A DNA stretch of 58,240 bases from an alpha proteobacterium SCGC AAA536-K22 (GCA_000421325.1 ATWQ01000013.1:1-58240), one strand, 5' to 3'; shown: positions 44,151 to 54,146, counted from the first letter of the stretch. Translations and numbers: made by a program. The notes: generated by a model from the sequence alone, not told the origin.

Positions 44151-44447
44151 TCAATTATAATTTTTGAAACACTTTTCAGCGAAAATTGCCATTTTGTAGT
44201 CTAATTCAGAAATGCCTCCAACATCATGAGTTGTAAGAGTTATTGTAACTTTATTATAAACATTTTCCCATTCGGGGTGATGATTTATTTCTTCTGCTTT
44301 CATAGCAATAGACGTCATAAAAGAAAAAGCTTGTTTGAAATCAGAGAATTTGAAAAGTTTTATAAATGCCTGTCTTCCATCACTAGTTTTCTCCCAACCC
44401 TCAATTTCTTCAAACTTTTTTACTAAATCATTACATTCCATTTCCAA
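44151..44447 (-). CDS. phhB: Pterin-4a-carbinolamine dehydratase
   Basis: A 98-residue PhhB/DCoH protein that regenerates tetrahydropterin after aromatic amino-acid hydroxylation. The active-site motif [17 protein letters not shown] (His56, His57) and [17 protein letters not shown] are fully conserved. The ATG at 44447 overlaps the flavin reductase gene by 17 bases; an internal ATG two codons later is an alternative start. No phenylalanine hydroxylase gene is visible nearby. Confidence 0.9.
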   Translation of the reverse strand: MEMECNDLVKKFEEIEGWEKTSDGRQAFIKLFKFSDFKQAFSFMTSIAMKAEEINHHPEWENVYNKVTITLTTHDVGGISELDYKMAIFAEKCFKNYN

Positions 44448-45030
44448 AATCCTTCCTATTAATTATATCTCTTAACGGTCTCATATTTGATGCATAAGTT
44501 AAAAATAACTTCAAAACATAATCTATTCTATCATCTAACCATTCAGGAATATTATCTCCATGAGTTCCTGGATTAAATTCTTCAACGTTTCTGATAATAA
44601 TGTTCTCTGGAATCCACATTATGTGTGTGTTCTTGTAAGAAGACATTCTTAACTCAGATATTGGATAAGCACCACCATTTCCACTACTAACCGATACTAT
44701 TAAACCAGGTTTATGGGCAAATTCACCATTACCACACAATAAAAAAATATTTTTTGCAGCAGGAGTTGCCATTCCACCATACTCGGGCACCACTAGAATA
44801 AAACCATCTGAGTTGTTGAAGTTTTCTGATATTAAGTTCCAAGTATCTCCCCAAACACCTTTGCCATCTTTTTTTTCAGGTGACCAAAGTGGCAAAGCAG
44901 CATCTGCTAAGTCCAGAATAAAAGTATTTAATTTAGGGTCAATATTAGATAGATTATTTTGCAAAACACTAGAAACTCTTTTTGATTGAGAATTTATTCT
45001 ATGACTAGCAGAAATAATTGAAATTTTCAT
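44431..45030 (-). CDS. NAD(P)H-dependent FMN reductase
   Basis: A 199-residue flavodoxin-fold protein. The N-terminal phosphate-binding [14 protein letters not shown] replaces the usual GSxRxxS pattern, and [22 protein letters not shown] is the FMN-binding core. It probably reduces FMN or quinones with NAD(P)H. Its stop overlaps the start of phhB by 17 bases, implying translational coupling; a link to pterin recycling is only positional. Confidence 0.82.
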   Translation of the reverse strand: MKISIISASHRINSQSKRVSSVLQNNLSNIDPKLNTFILDLADAALPLWSPEKKDGKGVWGDTWNLISENFNNSDGFILVVPEYGGMATPAAKNIFLLCGNGEFAHKPGLIVSVSSGNGGAYPISELRMSSYKNTHIMWIPENIIIRNVEEFNPGTHGDNIPEWLDDRIDYVLKLFLTYASNMRPLRDIINRKDFGNGM

Positions 45031-45115
45031 GGTAAACTTTCTAAAATTAAATATCCTAACTTAGAAACTAATAATTAACATATTAAATTTAACTTTTAAA
45101 GATTAGATCGTAATT

Positions 45116-46153
45116 ATGGAAGAAATAGAAATTATCAAGCCAGATGACTGGCACGTTCATTTTAGAGACAATGATATTTTAAAAGCAGTTGTTCCCGAAA
45201 CGACAAGACAATTTGCAAGAGCAATAGTCATGCCTAATTTAACCCCCCCTATACTAAATGCAAAACAAGCCATTGAATATAAAAAAAGAATAAAAAAACA
45301 TATTCCAAAAAGTGATGACTTTAAACCTTTAATGACAATATATTTGACTGAAAATACCAATAAGAATGAATTGAAGGACGCATATAAAAATGGATCTGTA
45401 TTTGCAGTTAAACTTTATCCTGCAGGTGCAACTACAAATTCTGAATCAGGTGTTAAAAATATATACAATATTATGCATGTTCTCGAGACAATGGCAGAAA
45501 TCAATATGCCACTTTTAATTCATGGAGAAGTAACTGATAAAGATATTGATATTTTTGACAGAGAAAAAGAATTTATTGATCGATATCTTGATTTTATTTG
45601 TAAAGAACTTCCCGAACTTAAAATTACCCTAGAGCATATAACCACAAGCGATTCTGTTTCTTATGTAAAAGAAGCAAATGAAAATTTGTGTGCATCTATA
45701 ACACCGCATCATCTTGCCTTAAATAGAAATGACCTTTTAGCCGGTGGGATAAGGCCTCATAATTATTGTCTACCGATCTTAAAAAGTGAAACTCACAGAC
45801 AAACTCTTATAAAGTCAGCAATAAGTGGAGATCCTAAATTTTTTTTAGGAACCGATACTGCCCCACATTTAGTCTATGACAAAGAAAATTCTTGTGGATG
45901 TGCTGGTATATTTAATGCAACATACTGCTTATCCATTTTGGCTCAAATATTTGAAAATGAAAAGGCATTAAATAAACTTGAAAGTTTTACAAGTTTAAAT
46001 GGTGCTAAACATTATAATATTAAACCTAATAAAGAAAAAATAAAATTAATTAAATCTAGTAAACCTATAATTTTTAAAAATACATTAGATGTTAATGAAC
46101 ACAAAATTCAAATTTTTGATCCTACTTTTCATGTTTTTTGGAATGTTTTATAA
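45116..46153 (+). CDS. pyrC: Dihydroorotase, class II
   Basis: A 345-residue metallo-hydrolase that closes carbamoyl-aspartate to dihydroorotate. The metal ligands are in DWHVHFRDN (His13, His15), the carbamylated Lys is in FAVKLYPAGATTNS, and LEHITTSDSV, TPHHLALNRND and LGTDTAPH supply the remaining histidines and Asp. The length is that of the E. coli-type dihydroorotase. An AT-rich hairpin with a T-run about 35 bases past the stop may end its transcript. Confidence 0.93.
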   Translation: MEEIEIIKPDDWHVHFRDNDILKAVVPETTRQFARAIVMPNLTPPILNAKQAIEYKKRIKKHIPKSDDFKPLMTIYLTENTNKNELKDAYKNGSVFAVKLYPAGATTNSESGVKNIYNIMHVLETMAEINMPLLIHGEVTDKDIDIFDREKEFIDRYLDFICKELPELKITLEHITTSDSVSYVKEANENLCASITPHHLALNRNDLLAGGIRPHNYCLPILKSETHRQTLIKSAISGDPKFFLGTDTAPHLVYDKENSCGCAGIFNATYCLSILAQIFENEKALNKLESFTSLNGAKHYNIKPNKEKIKLIKSSKPIIFKNTLDVNEHKIQIFDPTFHVFWNVL

Positions 46154-46546
46154 AAATTAATCTAGTATTATACTGTATTAATAATTTAATTGTATAGCTC
46201 TAATACAATTTTTTCAGAAGTTGAAGGAAATTTTTAAATTGTTCTATTATACTTATTAATTATTTATTTCTAGTATAATTATTTAATTTTATTTTAATCA
46301 CTTTTAAGATTGTGATAAAATTTAGGATAGATTTGACACATTTATTATTTTGTGTTTATTTTTTAACAATTGATTAAGCAACTTGACTGTATAATAAGAT
46401 AAGAGGATGATATAGGTAGTGATAAAACTCACAATCTGGTATAAGAAAATAGACATCTAACTAATTAAAAGTAATTCTAATATAAAAAAACACTTTAATA
46501 TTTAAGTTAGTTTATTATTTAAATAAAATTATTAGCTGAAAAAATA
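46154..46546. other. 393-base AT-rich intergenic region before the polysaccharide locus
   Basis: No gene, tRNA or known riboswitch is recognisable. The left end has the weak terminator hairpin. A perfect -10 hexamer TATAAT lies at 46390-46395, and a TTGACA occurs at 46333-46338, but the two are too far apart to be one promoter. A transcript from 46400 would have a leader of about 140 bases before rfbB. Confidence 0.4.
46188..46214 (+). terminator. Putative intrinsic terminator after pyrC
   Basis: AATTGTAT and its complement ATACAATT form an 8-bp stem around a 7-base loop, and the stem runs into six T residues. The stem is AT-rich and therefore weak, but position (35 bases after pyrC) and the T run fit termination. 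Confidence 0.45.
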
Positions 46547-47605
46547 ATGAAAATTATAGTTACAGGTGGCGCAGGTTTTATTGGCTCTGCAGTAGTTCGT
46601 GAATTGATTTTTAACACAAAGCATGTTGTGTTAAATATTGATAAACTTACTTATGCTGGCAACCTTAACTCTCTAATTGAAATTCAAGATTCACCAAGAT
46701 ATCATTTTTTAAAAGCCGATATTTGTAATCCTAAAATTCTTTTTAAGATTTTAACAGATTTTGAACCAGAAATAATAATTCACCTTGCAGCCGAAAGTCA
46801 TGTTGACAGGTCAATAGATGATCCTTCACCTTTTATAAAAACAAACATAGTTGGGACTTTTAATTTATTAGAATCAGTTCGTCGATACTGGGTTAAATTA
46901 TCAAACAAAAAAAAATTATCTTTTCGTTTTCATCATGTTTCTACAGATGAGGTTTATGGAGACCTTCAGGGTAATGATCTCTTTACAGAAACAACTCCGT
47001 ACGCACCAAGTTCTCCATATTCAGCTTCTAAAGCAGGATCCGATCATTTAGTGCGTGCTTGGCATCGAACGTACAGTCTTCCTGTAGTTATTTCAAATTG
47101 CTCTAATAATTATGGTCCATACCATTTTCCGGAAAAGCTTATTCCACATATGATTTTAAATGCTCTTAAAGGCAAAACACTATCTGTTTATGGTAAAGGC
47201 AGTCAAATTCGTGATTGGCTTTACGTAGATGATCATGCTCGTGCATTAGTATTAATTGCGACAAAAGCTTCTGTTGGAGAAACTTACAATATTGGCGGTA
47301 ACGCTCAAAGACAAAATATTGAGGTTGTAGAAACTATTTGTGAATTATTAGAAGAACTTTATTTAAATAAAAGTTCAAGTAGTGATTTATACAAAAATTT
47401 GATAAGGTTTGTAAAAGATCGTCCAGGTCATGACGTTCGATATGCAATAGATACTAATAAGATTAAAAGTGAGCTTGGATGGGAACCAAATGAAACTTTT
47501 GATTCTGGACTTAGAAAAACTGTTGAATGGTATCTAAAAAATGAAGATTGGTGGCAACAAGTCTTAAATGGAACTTATCGTTTACATCGTATTGGCAACA
47601 AGTGA
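46547..47605 (+). CDS. rfbB: dTDP-glucose 4,6-dehydratase
   Basis: A 352-residue extended SDR that makes dTDP-4-keto-6-deoxyglucose, the second step of dTDP-rhamnose synthesis. NAD site [14 protein letters not shown], the [10 protein letters not shown] catalytic strand (Asp-Glu pair) and [15 protein letters not shown] with Tyr/Lys are present, as is [17 protein letters not shown]. It leads the polysaccharide locus and is followed 9 bases later by rfbA. Confidence 0.93.
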   Translation: MKIIVTGGAGFIGSAVVRELIFNTKHVVLNIDKLTYAGNLNSLIEIQDSPRYHFLKADICNPKILFKILTDFEPEIIIHLAAESHVDRSIDDPSPFIKTNIVGTFNLLESVRRYWVKLSNKKKLSFRFHHVSTDEVYGDLQGNDLFTETTPYAPSSPYSASKAGSDHLVRAWHRTYSLPVVISNCSNNYGPYHFPEKLIPHMILNALKGKTLSVYGKGSQIRDWLYVDDHARALVLIATKASVGETYNIGGNAQRQNIEVVETICELLEELYLNKSSSSDLYKNLIRFVKDRPGHDVRYAIDTNKIKSELGWEPNETFDSGLRKTVEWYLKNEDWWQQVLNGTYRLHRIGNK

Positions 47606-48222
47606 AGGTATCAAATGAAAGGAATAATATTAGCAGGCGGCTCAGGAACCCGTCTTTATCCGGTCACTTTAGGTGTTTCGAAACAACTATTACCCGTCTA
47701 TAACAAACCTCTTATTTATTATCCACTTTCTGTATTAATGCTTGCAGGCATTCGAGAAATTTTACTTATATCTACTCCTAGAGATCTTCCAAGTTTTCAA
47801 AGAGCTCTCGGAAATGGACGTGATTTTGGAATAGATCTAAGTTATGCCGAACAACTAAAACCTGACGGCATTGCACAAGCTTTCATAATAGGTGAAAAAT
47901 TTATTGGAAAAGATCAGGTTTGTTTAATTTTAGGCGACAATTTTTTTTATGGTCATGGCCTTGATGTTCTACTTGAAGAAAGTGTCAATCAATCTAATGG
48001 TGCTACTGTATTTGGCTATCGCGTTATTAACCCAAAAAGCTTTGGAGTTTTAGAATTAGATAAATCAGGTAAAGTTATTTCAATTCAAGAGAAACCAGAT
48101 AAACCTAAGTCAAATTATGCAGTAACTGGATTATATTTCTATGATAACAACGTAATTGAAATTGCAAAGAAATTAAAGCCAAGTTGTCGAGGTGAACTAG
48201 AAATAACAGATATTAATAATTT

Positions 48223-48302
48223 TTATATTCAATTAAAAAAAATGAAAGTCAGGTTAATGGGAAGAGGACATGCTTGGCTTGATACAGGAACACATGATTC
48301 TC
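48223..48302 (+). repeat. 80-bp direct repeat in rfbA, first copy
   Basis: Identical to 48409-48488 with no mismatch over 80 bases; the period is 186 bases, a multiple of three, so both copies are in the same frame. This copy is part of the normal rfbA sequence coding for [19 protein letters not shown] and on to THDS. Confidence 0.95.
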
Positions 48303-48408
48303 ATTTGACTTGGTATCATAGACATCCAAGCAAACGGAATGCATACAAGCATTACAAAGAATAGTGCTGGAAGTATTCGTCTAGCACGCCTCTCATAGAA
48401 GTTAACGA
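48303..48408 (-). other. Antisense fragment of an OafA-like acyltransferase gene within rfbA
   Basis: Read on the minus strand, these 106 bases give one stop-free frame with [15 protein letters not shown], then [18 protein letters not shown]. That is the conserved early region of acyltransferase 3 (OafA/YrhL) membrane proteins, which acetylate O-antigen sugars. The recognition is by eye. There is no start, no stop, no terminal inverted repeats and no transposase, so it is a bare gene piece. Its own gene is not in the window. Confidence 0.8.
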
Positions 48409-48488
48409 TTATATTCAATTAAAAAAAATGAAAGTCAGGTTAATGGGAAGAGGACATGCTTGGCTTGATACAGGAACACATGATTCTC
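48409..48488 (+). repeat. 80-bp direct repeat in rfbA, second copy
   Basis: Exact second copy of 48223-48302. It carries the reading frame back into the true C-terminal coding part of rfbA. Recombination between the two copies would delete precisely 186 bases and restore the gene. Confidence 0.95.
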
Positions 48489-48780
48489 TTTTAGAGGCTA
48501 GCAATTATGTAAAAACCATAGAAACACGACAAGGTTTAAAAGTGGCATGTTTAGAGGAAATTGCTTTGAAAAAGGGATGGTTAAATAAAAAACAAATACA
48601 AGCTAGAGGAGAAGTGCTTGGAAGGACAGAATATGGTATGTATCTGATTAAAATACTAGACAATAATAATACTACTATTTGATAATCTTTCTAACATTGT
48701 CTGTAGTTGAAACGTTATAAGATTATATTTTTCTTTTAATAAATCTATATAAATGCTGCTTAGAATATGAGTTGGATGAC

Positions 48781-49329
48781 ATGAAAATATTAAAGACCAA
48801 CCTTTCTGGAATACTTGTAATAGAGCCTACCATTTTTTATGATGATAGAGGTTTCTTTCAAGAGACATGGAATGAAAAAAAATTTAACGAAATAATTGGA
48901 CGTCCAATAAAATTTTGTCAAGATAATCAATCACAATCATCAAAAGGTGTATTGCGCGGTCTTCACTATCAACATAAAAATCCTCAATGCAAATTAGTAC
49001 GTGTGGTTAAGGGGTCAGTATTGGACGTTGTAGTAGATATTAGGAAATACTCTCCAACTTTTGGCAAATATTTCAAAATAATTTTAAATGATTCTAATCA
49101 AAAACAACTTTGGATACCAGAAGGTTTTGCTCATGGGTTTTTAACTCTTACAAAAAAAGTTGATTTTCTTTATAAAGCAAATAAATATTATAACTCGTCA
49201 GATGAGGAATGTATTTTATGGAACGATCCTTTTTTACATATTGATTGGGAATTAAATGGTCAGAATCCAAATATTTCTCTAAAAGACAGTAAAGGTAAAC
49301 TTTTCCATAGTGCAAAGGTTTTTAGATGA
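48781..49329 (+). CDS. rfbC: dTDP-4-dehydrorhamnose 3,5-epimerase
   Basis: A 182-residue cupin-fold epimerase. The catalytic histidine is in GVLRGLHYQ (about residue 62), with VLDVVVDIRKYSPTFGKY, WIPEGFAHGFLTL and the Tyr of VDFLYKANKYY following in the family order. A TTG three codons earlier is in frame, but the ATG at 48781 gives the usual MKI start. It follows the broken rfbA after a 98-base gap and overlaps rfbD by four bases. Confidence 0.92.
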   Translation: MKILKTNLSGILVIEPTIFYDDRGFFQETWNEKKFNEIIGRPIKFCQDNQSQSSKGVLRGLHYQHKNPQCKLVRVVKGSVLDVVVDIRKYSPTFGKYFKIILNDSNQKQLWIPEGFAHGFLTLTKKVDFLYKANKYYNSSDEECILWNDPFLHIDWELNGQNPNISLKDSKGKLFHSAKVFR

Positions 49330-50192
49330 ATTATAATTTTTTGACTACTAATTATAAACTTCTATTAACCGGATCTTCAGGTCAAGTGGGTTGTGAAATG
49401 CTTCCTTTGCTTAGGGAGATAGGCCATGTTTGGGCACCGACAAGAAATGAATTTGACCTAAGCAACCTAAATTCATTGCCCAGTAAGGTTCAACAATATA
49501 AACCCAATATAATTATTAACTTAGCTGCTTACACAGATGTAGAGGGCGCCGAAATAGATTCAACTTCAGCCAAATACATTAATCATTTAGCTCCAAGTGT
49601 TTTAGCGAAAGAGGCAAATAAACTCAAAATTCCTTTGATACATTTTTCTACTGATTATGTGTTTGATGGAACAAAAGGGACCTCATACAATGAAACCGAC
49701 ACCCCTAACCCTCTAAATGTCTATGGACAAACTAAATTAAATGGTGAAAAAGAAATTGAACGCAATCACGATAAGTATCTGATTATTCGAGTGGCATGGA
49801 TTTATAATAAAAAAAAAGGTAAGAACTTCTTCAGAACAATTGCTAATTTATGCAAAACAAAAAATATAATAGATGTTGTCGAAGATGAAATTGGAAATCC
49901 AACATCTGCTCAGTTTATAGCAAAAAAAATATCAAGTATAATTTCTCAAATCTATTGTGTTGAGACCACTAAAAACAAATGGGGAATATTTCATTTAGTT
50001 GAAGAAAGTAGCATGAGCCGATTTGATTTTGCATGTAACATTTTAAATGAAATAAAACATGAACATGGCATAGTTGTTCAAAAAATTAACCCAATTAAAA
50101 GACATGAATACAAAACAATAGCCAATCGCCCACAAAATAGTGTTTTAGATACACAAAAGTTTTACAAAACTTTTCAAGTTAATGGAAAATAA
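49326..50192 (+). CDS. rfbD: dTDP-4-dehydrorhamnose reductase
   Basis: A 288-residue SDR that completes dTDP-L-rhamnose. It has [15 protein letters not shown] (cofactor site), [23 protein letters not shown] and YGQTKLNGE (Tyr/Lys). Its ATG overlaps the rfbC stop in an ATGA, so translation is coupled. Its stop overlaps the long frame of gmd by 11 bases. Confidence 0.92.
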   Translation: MNYNFLTTNYKLLLTGSSGQVGCEMLPLLREIGHVWAPTRNEFDLSNLNSLPSKVQQYKPNIIINLAAYTDVEGAEIDSTSAKYINHLAPSVLAKEANKLKIPLIHFSTDYVFDGTKGTSYNETDTPNPLNVYGQTKLNGEKEIERNHDKYLIIRVAWIYNKKKGKNFFRTIANLCKTKNIIDVVEDEIGNPTSAQFIAKKISSIISQIYCVETTKNKWGIFHLVEESSMSRFDFACNILNEIKHEHGIVVQKINPIKRHEYKTIANRPQNSVLDTQKFYKTFQVNGK

Positions 50193-50196
50193 TATA

Positions 50197-51273
50197 ATGA
50201 ATAAAAACAAAAGAGCACTTATTACAGGAATTACTGGTCAAGATGGATCATATCTAGCAGAATTGTTAATAAACAAAGGTTATGAGGTTCATGGCTTAAG
50301 ACGCCGTACAAGCCTTTTTAATACAGAACGAATAGATCATCTATATATGGATGAACATTATGAAAACACTAAACTTTTACTTCACTATGGTGACATGACT
50401 GATTCATCTTCCCTTGTAAGAGTGATTCAAAAAATTAAACCTGACGAAATATATAATTTAGCTGCACAGAGCCATGTTCATGTCAGTTTTGTTGAGCCTG
50501 AGTATACTGCTAATTCAGATGCGTTAGGTGTGCTGCGTATCCTAGAGGCATTAATAACTTTAGGCTTAGAGAAAAAGACTAAATTTTATCAAGCTAGTAC
50601 TTCAGAGCTCTATGGTTTAGTTCAAGAAACTCCTCAAAGAGAAACAACTGCTTTTTATCCAAGAAGTCCTTACGCAGTTGCAAAGCTTTATGCCTATTGG
50701 ATAACTGTCAATTATCGTGAAGCATATGGAATGTATGCTTGCAATGGAATTTTATTTAACCACGAATCACCTAAGAGAGGAGAAACATTTGTTACTCGAA
50801 AAATTACTATGGCGTTGTCAAGAATCAAGTTAGGCATGCAACATAATCTTTATTTAGGGAATTTAGATGCAAAGCGGGATTGGGGACACGCTAGAGATTA
50901 TGTTGAAATGCAATGGTTAATGTTACAACAAGATAATCCCAAAGACTATGTAATTGCAACTGGCAAACAACATTCAGTCCGAGATTTTATAGAAATAGCA
51001 GCAAAAAAACTTGATATGAAAATTGTGTGGAATGGAACAGGGTATAATGAAGTTGGTCTTGTAGATGGAAGGGAAGCTATCTTTATAGACAAAAAATATT
51101 TTAGACCAACAGAGGTTGAAAATCTGTTAGGAGATGCATCAAAAGCTGCTGTGGAACTAGGATGGATACCTAAAATAAGTTTTTCTGAAATGGTTGATGA
51201 AATGGTAAGTGAAGACTTAGAACTTGCTAAACGTGAGGCGCTTTTGAAACATAGAAAAAATTCATCTAATTAA
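50197..51273 (+). CDS. gmd: GDP-mannose 4,6-dehydratase
   Basis: A 358-residue extended SDR forming GDP-4-keto-6-deoxymannose, the precursor of fucose, rhamnose-D or perosamine. [36 protein letters not shown] and [10 protein letters not shown] (Tyr/Lys) are the Gmd signatures, as is [16 protein letters not shown]. The frame opens five codons earlier at 50182, but the second ATG follows GGA by nine bases. The enzyme that finishes the GDP sugar (fcl, rmd or per) is not in the window unless the next epimerase does it. Confidence 0.93.
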   Translation: MNKNKRALITGITGQDGSYLAELLINKGYEVHGLRRRTSLFNTERIDHLYMDEHYENTKLLLHYGDMTDSSSLVRVIQKIKPDEIYNLAAQSHVHVSFVEPEYTANSDALGVLRILEALITLGLEKKTKFYQASTSELYGLVQETPQRETTAFYPRSPYAVAKLYAYWITVNYREAYGMYACNGILFNHESPKRGETFVTRKITMALSRIKLGMQHNLYLGNLDAKRDWGHARDYVEMQWLMLQQDNPKDYVIATGKQHSVRDFIEIAAKKLDMKIVWNGTGYNEVGLVDGREAIFIDKKYFRPTEVENLLGDASKAAVELGWIPKISFSEMVDEMVSEDLELAKREALLKHRKNSSN

Positions 51274-51292
51274 GCTGGGATAATAATAAATA

Positions 51293-52153
51293 ATGAAAAT
51301 TTTAGTAACAGGTGGCGCTGGCTTCATAGGAAGTAATCTATGTGAAGTGCTAAATTATAACTCTTCAAACCAGATCATTGTATTAGACAATTACTTAACA
51401 GGTTTAGAAGAAAACCATATTAAAGGGGTTAAATACATTAAAGGCAATACATGTGACATCGATAACCTAATAAATTTTTCACCTGACATTGTTTATCATT
51501 TAGGTGAATATTCTAGAGTGGAACAATCATTTAATGATATGGAATTAATCTACCAGTCAAATATGATAGGGACATTTAAAGTTATTAAATTTTGTCAAAA
51601 ACACAAATGCAAACTTATATATGCAGGAAGCAGCACTAAATTTGGAGATAATGGAAATGGAAGAAATCAAAGTCCATATGGTTGGAGCAAGGCCTCTAAT
51701 GTGGATTTAGTAAAAAATTTTGGTAAATGGTATGGATTGGAATATGCAATTACTTATTTCTATAATGTTTATGGGAAAAGAGAAATATCTGATGGTAAAT
51801 ATGCTACTTTAATTGCACTTTTCGCCAAAAAATATAAGAAGGGGGAACCTTTAACTGTTGTAAGTCCAGGAACCCAAATTCGTAATTTCACTCATGTAGA
51901 TGATATAGTAAGTGGACTTGTTATTGTTGGAGAGCAAGGTCAAGGTGATGGCTATGGCATAGGTACCAGCGAATCTTTCACAATTTTTGAAATAGCAGAA
52001 ATGTTTGGTGGTAAAATTAAAATGATACCAGAAAGACCTGGTAACAGAATGTTTGGTGATTTACATGTGGAGAAAACTGAAAGATTAAACTGGAAACCTA
52101 GACATTCAATTGCTGATTATATCAAAATTATTACTAAAATGAAGGGCGACTAG
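51293..52153 (+). CDS. NAD-dependent epimerase/dehydratase
   Basis: A 286-residue extended [26 protein letters not shown] and YGWSK (Tyr/Lys) are present, and NVYGKREISDGKYATLIALFAKKY is typical of UDP-hexose/UDP-glucuronate epimerases. It is short for a 4-epimerase (normally 310-340). The order after gmd suggests it may act on the GDP-sugar, but this is not shown by the motifs. GGGAT precedes the ATG. Confidence 0.82.
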   Translation: MKILVTGGAGFIGSNLCEVLNYNSSNQIIVLDNYLTGLEENHIKGVKYIKGNTCDIDNLINFSPDIVYHLGEYSRVEQSFNDMELIYQSNMIGTFKVIKFCQKHKCKLIYAGSSTKFGDNGNGRNQSPYGWSKASNVDLVKNFGKWYGLEYAITYFYNVYGKREISDGKYATLIALFAKKYKKGEPLTVVSPGTQIRNFTHVDDIVSGLVIVGEQGQGDGYGIGTSESFTIFEIAEMFGGKIKMIPERPGNRMFGDLHVEKTERLNWKPRHSIADYIKIITKMKGD

Positions 52154-52177
52154 CATTTAGAAGTATGGGGAATATTT

Positions 52178-52873
52178 ATGATATCTATAATTGACAAAAT
52201 TTTAATATTAACCTTTAGCCCCATTTTAATTATAGTAGCAATTTTAGTTATTTTTTTTAAAATAATTTTTGACGGTTTTCCAATTTTTTATAACTCAATA
52301 AGATATTCTAGTATTGATAAACCATTTAATTCCATAAAATTTAGATCAATGATAAAAGATCAAGCATTTATAGAGAAAGAAATCAAAAAGTATGATAAAG
52401 ATGGATTTGAAAAAATACCATTAACTTCTTGCGTTTATTCAAAATTTGGAAAATTTCTTGAACGTACTCAGTTAGTAGAATTACCTCAATTACTTAATTG
52501 TTTATTGGGTGAATTGAGTATTGTTGGCTGTCGACCATTACCAAAAAAAAACTTAAAAAAGCTACAAAGCAAGTATGGTGTTGATATGATAGAGGTTAGG
52601 GGTAAAAGAAAAGGTGGATTAGCTGGGATTGCTCAAATGCTCGGCAAAGATAATCTTTCAAACAAAAAACGCCTACAATTAGAAATTTCAGAAATCATTT
52701 TTTTTTGCGAAGCACCAACTTACAAAAAAATAGTTGTTTACTTTCTAATAATATTTGGAGTTTTTGCTTCAGTTATTTTAAATAATGTTCCAAAGTATAT
52801 TTTAAAAATTATTCTAAAAAACTTTGAAAAATATAATAGAAAAAATTCTTTTTATAAAGATTATATATCTTAA
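52178..52873 (+). CDS. Initiating sugar transferase (undecaprenyl-phosphate sugar phosphotransferase)
   Basis: A 231-residue bacterial sugar transferase. An N-terminal membrane segment (about 5-28) precedes IFYNSIRYSS and FNSIKFRSMIKD, with QLVELPQLLNCLLGELSIVGCRPLP and RGKRKGGLAGIAQML matching the PglC/WbaP catalytic core. A second hydrophobic stretch (about 183-205) follows near the C-terminus. It attaches the first sugar phosphate to undecaprenyl phosphate to start the repeat unit. GGGGAA precedes the ATG. Confidence 0.86.
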   Translation: MISIIDKILILTFSPILIIVAILVIFFKIIFDGFPIFYNSIRYSSIDKPFNSIKFRSMIKDQAFIEKEIKKYDKDGFEKIPLTSCVYSKFGKFLERTQLVELPQLLNCLLGELSIVGCRPLPKKNLKKLQSKYGVDMIEVRGKRKGGLAGIAQMLGKDNLSNKKRLQLEISEIIFFCEAPTYKKIVVYFLIIFGVFASVILNNVPKYILKIILKNFEKYNRKNSFYKDYIS

Positions 52874-52907
52874 CTAAACTTTATCAAAAGTTGAACTGGA
52901 GTAAAAA

Positions 52908-54146
52908 ATGTTTTTTGAAATTACTAAATGTCGTGTTTGTGGCAATTCTGAATTTTATGATGTTATGTCACTCGGAGAACAGTGCTTCACAGGAGTTTTT
53001 CCAAAAAATAAAAACGAAAATGTTATGTCTGGACCTGTTGATTTAATAAAATGCAATGATAAAAATGGCTGTGGATTATTACAGCTCAAACAAAGCTATG
53101 ATATAAATCAAATGTATGGTGAAAACTATGGATACAGATCAGGCCTTAACTCTAGCATGGAAAGTCATCTTAAAAATAAAGTAAAAAAAATACTTGATTA
53201 TGGTATACTAACTAGAGGTGATTTAATTGTTGACATTGGTAGCAATGACGCAACCACTCTTAAAGCATACCCTTCAAATAAATATGAACTTGTTGGAATT
53301 GATCCAACTGGGAATAAGTTTATCAAATTCTATACATCTCAAATCAAATTAATACCAGAATTCTTTAATGCTAAAGTTTTTGAATCTTTTTATCAAAATC
53401 GAAAAGCAAAAGTTGTTACTTCTTTTGCAATGTTCTATGACCTTGAAAATCCAATTAGTTTTGCAAAGGATATAAATTCCATACTTGATGATAATGGTAT
53501 TTGGATTTTCGAACAAAGTTACATGCCAACAATGTTACAGAAAAACTCATTTGATACTATATGTCATGAACACCTTTTATTTTATGGCTTAAAACAAATA
53601 ATGTGGATTTTGAACAAGGCAAATCTTAAAGTAATTGATGTTGAATTTAATCAAGTTAATGGTGGTAGTTTTTCGGTCAAAGCTTCAAAAAAATTGTCTA
53701 AATACCAACCTAATATTGAAAAAATTGAGAAAATTCTTGATCAAGAAGAAGATCTTGATGAATTAGGCTTAGATGCATATAAATCATTTTTGGATCGCAT
53801 TGATCAAGAAAAGGTTGCTTTGTTAAATTTTTTAAAAAAATGTAAATTAGAAAAAAAGATTGTAGGAGCATTAGGCGCTTCAACAAAAGGGAATGTTCTA
53901 TTACAATATTACAACATAAATGACGAATTAATTTATGCTTTAGGTGAAGTGAATCAAGATAAGTTGGGATGCTTTACACCAGGAACGTTAATTCCAATTA
54001 TTTCTGAAGATGAATTATTATCTTCAAAGCCTGATTATATTTTAATTTTACCTTGGCATTTTCGTAATTTTTTTGAGAAACTTCAATCCCTTAAAGGTAG
54101 AAATATTATTTTCCCGTTACCTAAATTTGAAATAATCAAACTATAA
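52908..54146 (+). CDS. NDP-sugar C-methyltransferase family protein
   Basis: A 412-residue three-domain protein: an N-terminal zinc-binding domain with CRVCGNSEFYDVMSLGEQ and two later cysteines (PF08421), a SAM-dependent methyltransferase with VDIGSNDATTLKAYP (about 108-122), and a C-terminal domain with VGALGASTKGNVLLQYY (PF08484). Members C-methylate NDP-4-keto-6-deoxysugars or build branched sugars. In this locus it may modify the GDP or dTDP keto-deoxy sugar. TGGAG precedes the ATG. Confidence 0.86.
   Translation: MFFEITKCRVCGNSEFYDVMSLGEQCFTGVFPKNKNENVMSGPVDLIKCNDKNGCGLLQLKQSYDINQMYGENYGYRSGLNSSMESHLKNKVKKILDYGILTRGDLIVDIGSNDATTLKAYPSNKYELVGIDPTGNKFIKFYTSQIKLIPEFFNAKVFESFYQNRKAKVVTSFAMFYDLENPISFAKDINSILDDNGIWIFEQSYMPTMLQKNSFDTICHEHLLFYGLKQIMWILNKANLKVIDVEFNQVNGGSFSVKASKKLSKYQPNIEKIEKILDQEEDLDELGLDAYKSFLDRIDQEKVALLNFLKKCKLEKKIVGALGASTKGNVLLQYYNINDELIYALGEVNQDKLGCFTPGTLIPIISEDELLSSKPDYILILPWHFRNFFEKLQSLKGRNIIFPLPKFEIIKL

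Larger units (their letters stand above)
47615..48682 (+). pseudogene. rfbA: Glucose-1-phosphate thymidylyltransferase, interrupted by a 186-bp insertion
   Basis: The enzyme makes dTDP-glucose from glucose-1-phosphate and dTTP. The first part (47615-48364) reads [18 protein letters not shown]... through the catalytic core to LDTGTHDS and then 20 foreign codons to a TAG stop. The second part (48428-48682, same frame) restarts at [20 protein letters not shown] and runs through LLEASNYV to the normal C-terminus. If bases 48303-48488 are removed, the two join in frame to a 293-residue protein of normal RfbA length. As given, the protein would be 249 residues and lacks its C-terminal ~64 residues. 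It is not known whether the downstream part is translated; no ribosome site precedes it. Confidence 0.88.

Noticed and set aside
46154-46546. Small RNA or tRNA in the largest gap
   Set aside because: No cloverleaf, no anticodon arm and no stable GC-containing structure; only a weak terminator and a -10-like hexamer are seen.
48303-48408. Insertion sequence or miniature transposon in rfbA
   Set aside because: No terminal inverted repeats, no transposase and a duplication of 80 bp, far too long for a target-site duplication.
48428-48682. Independent 84-residue gene after rfbA
   Set aside because: It is the true C-terminus of rfbA restarted by the duplicated 80 bp, with no ribosome site.
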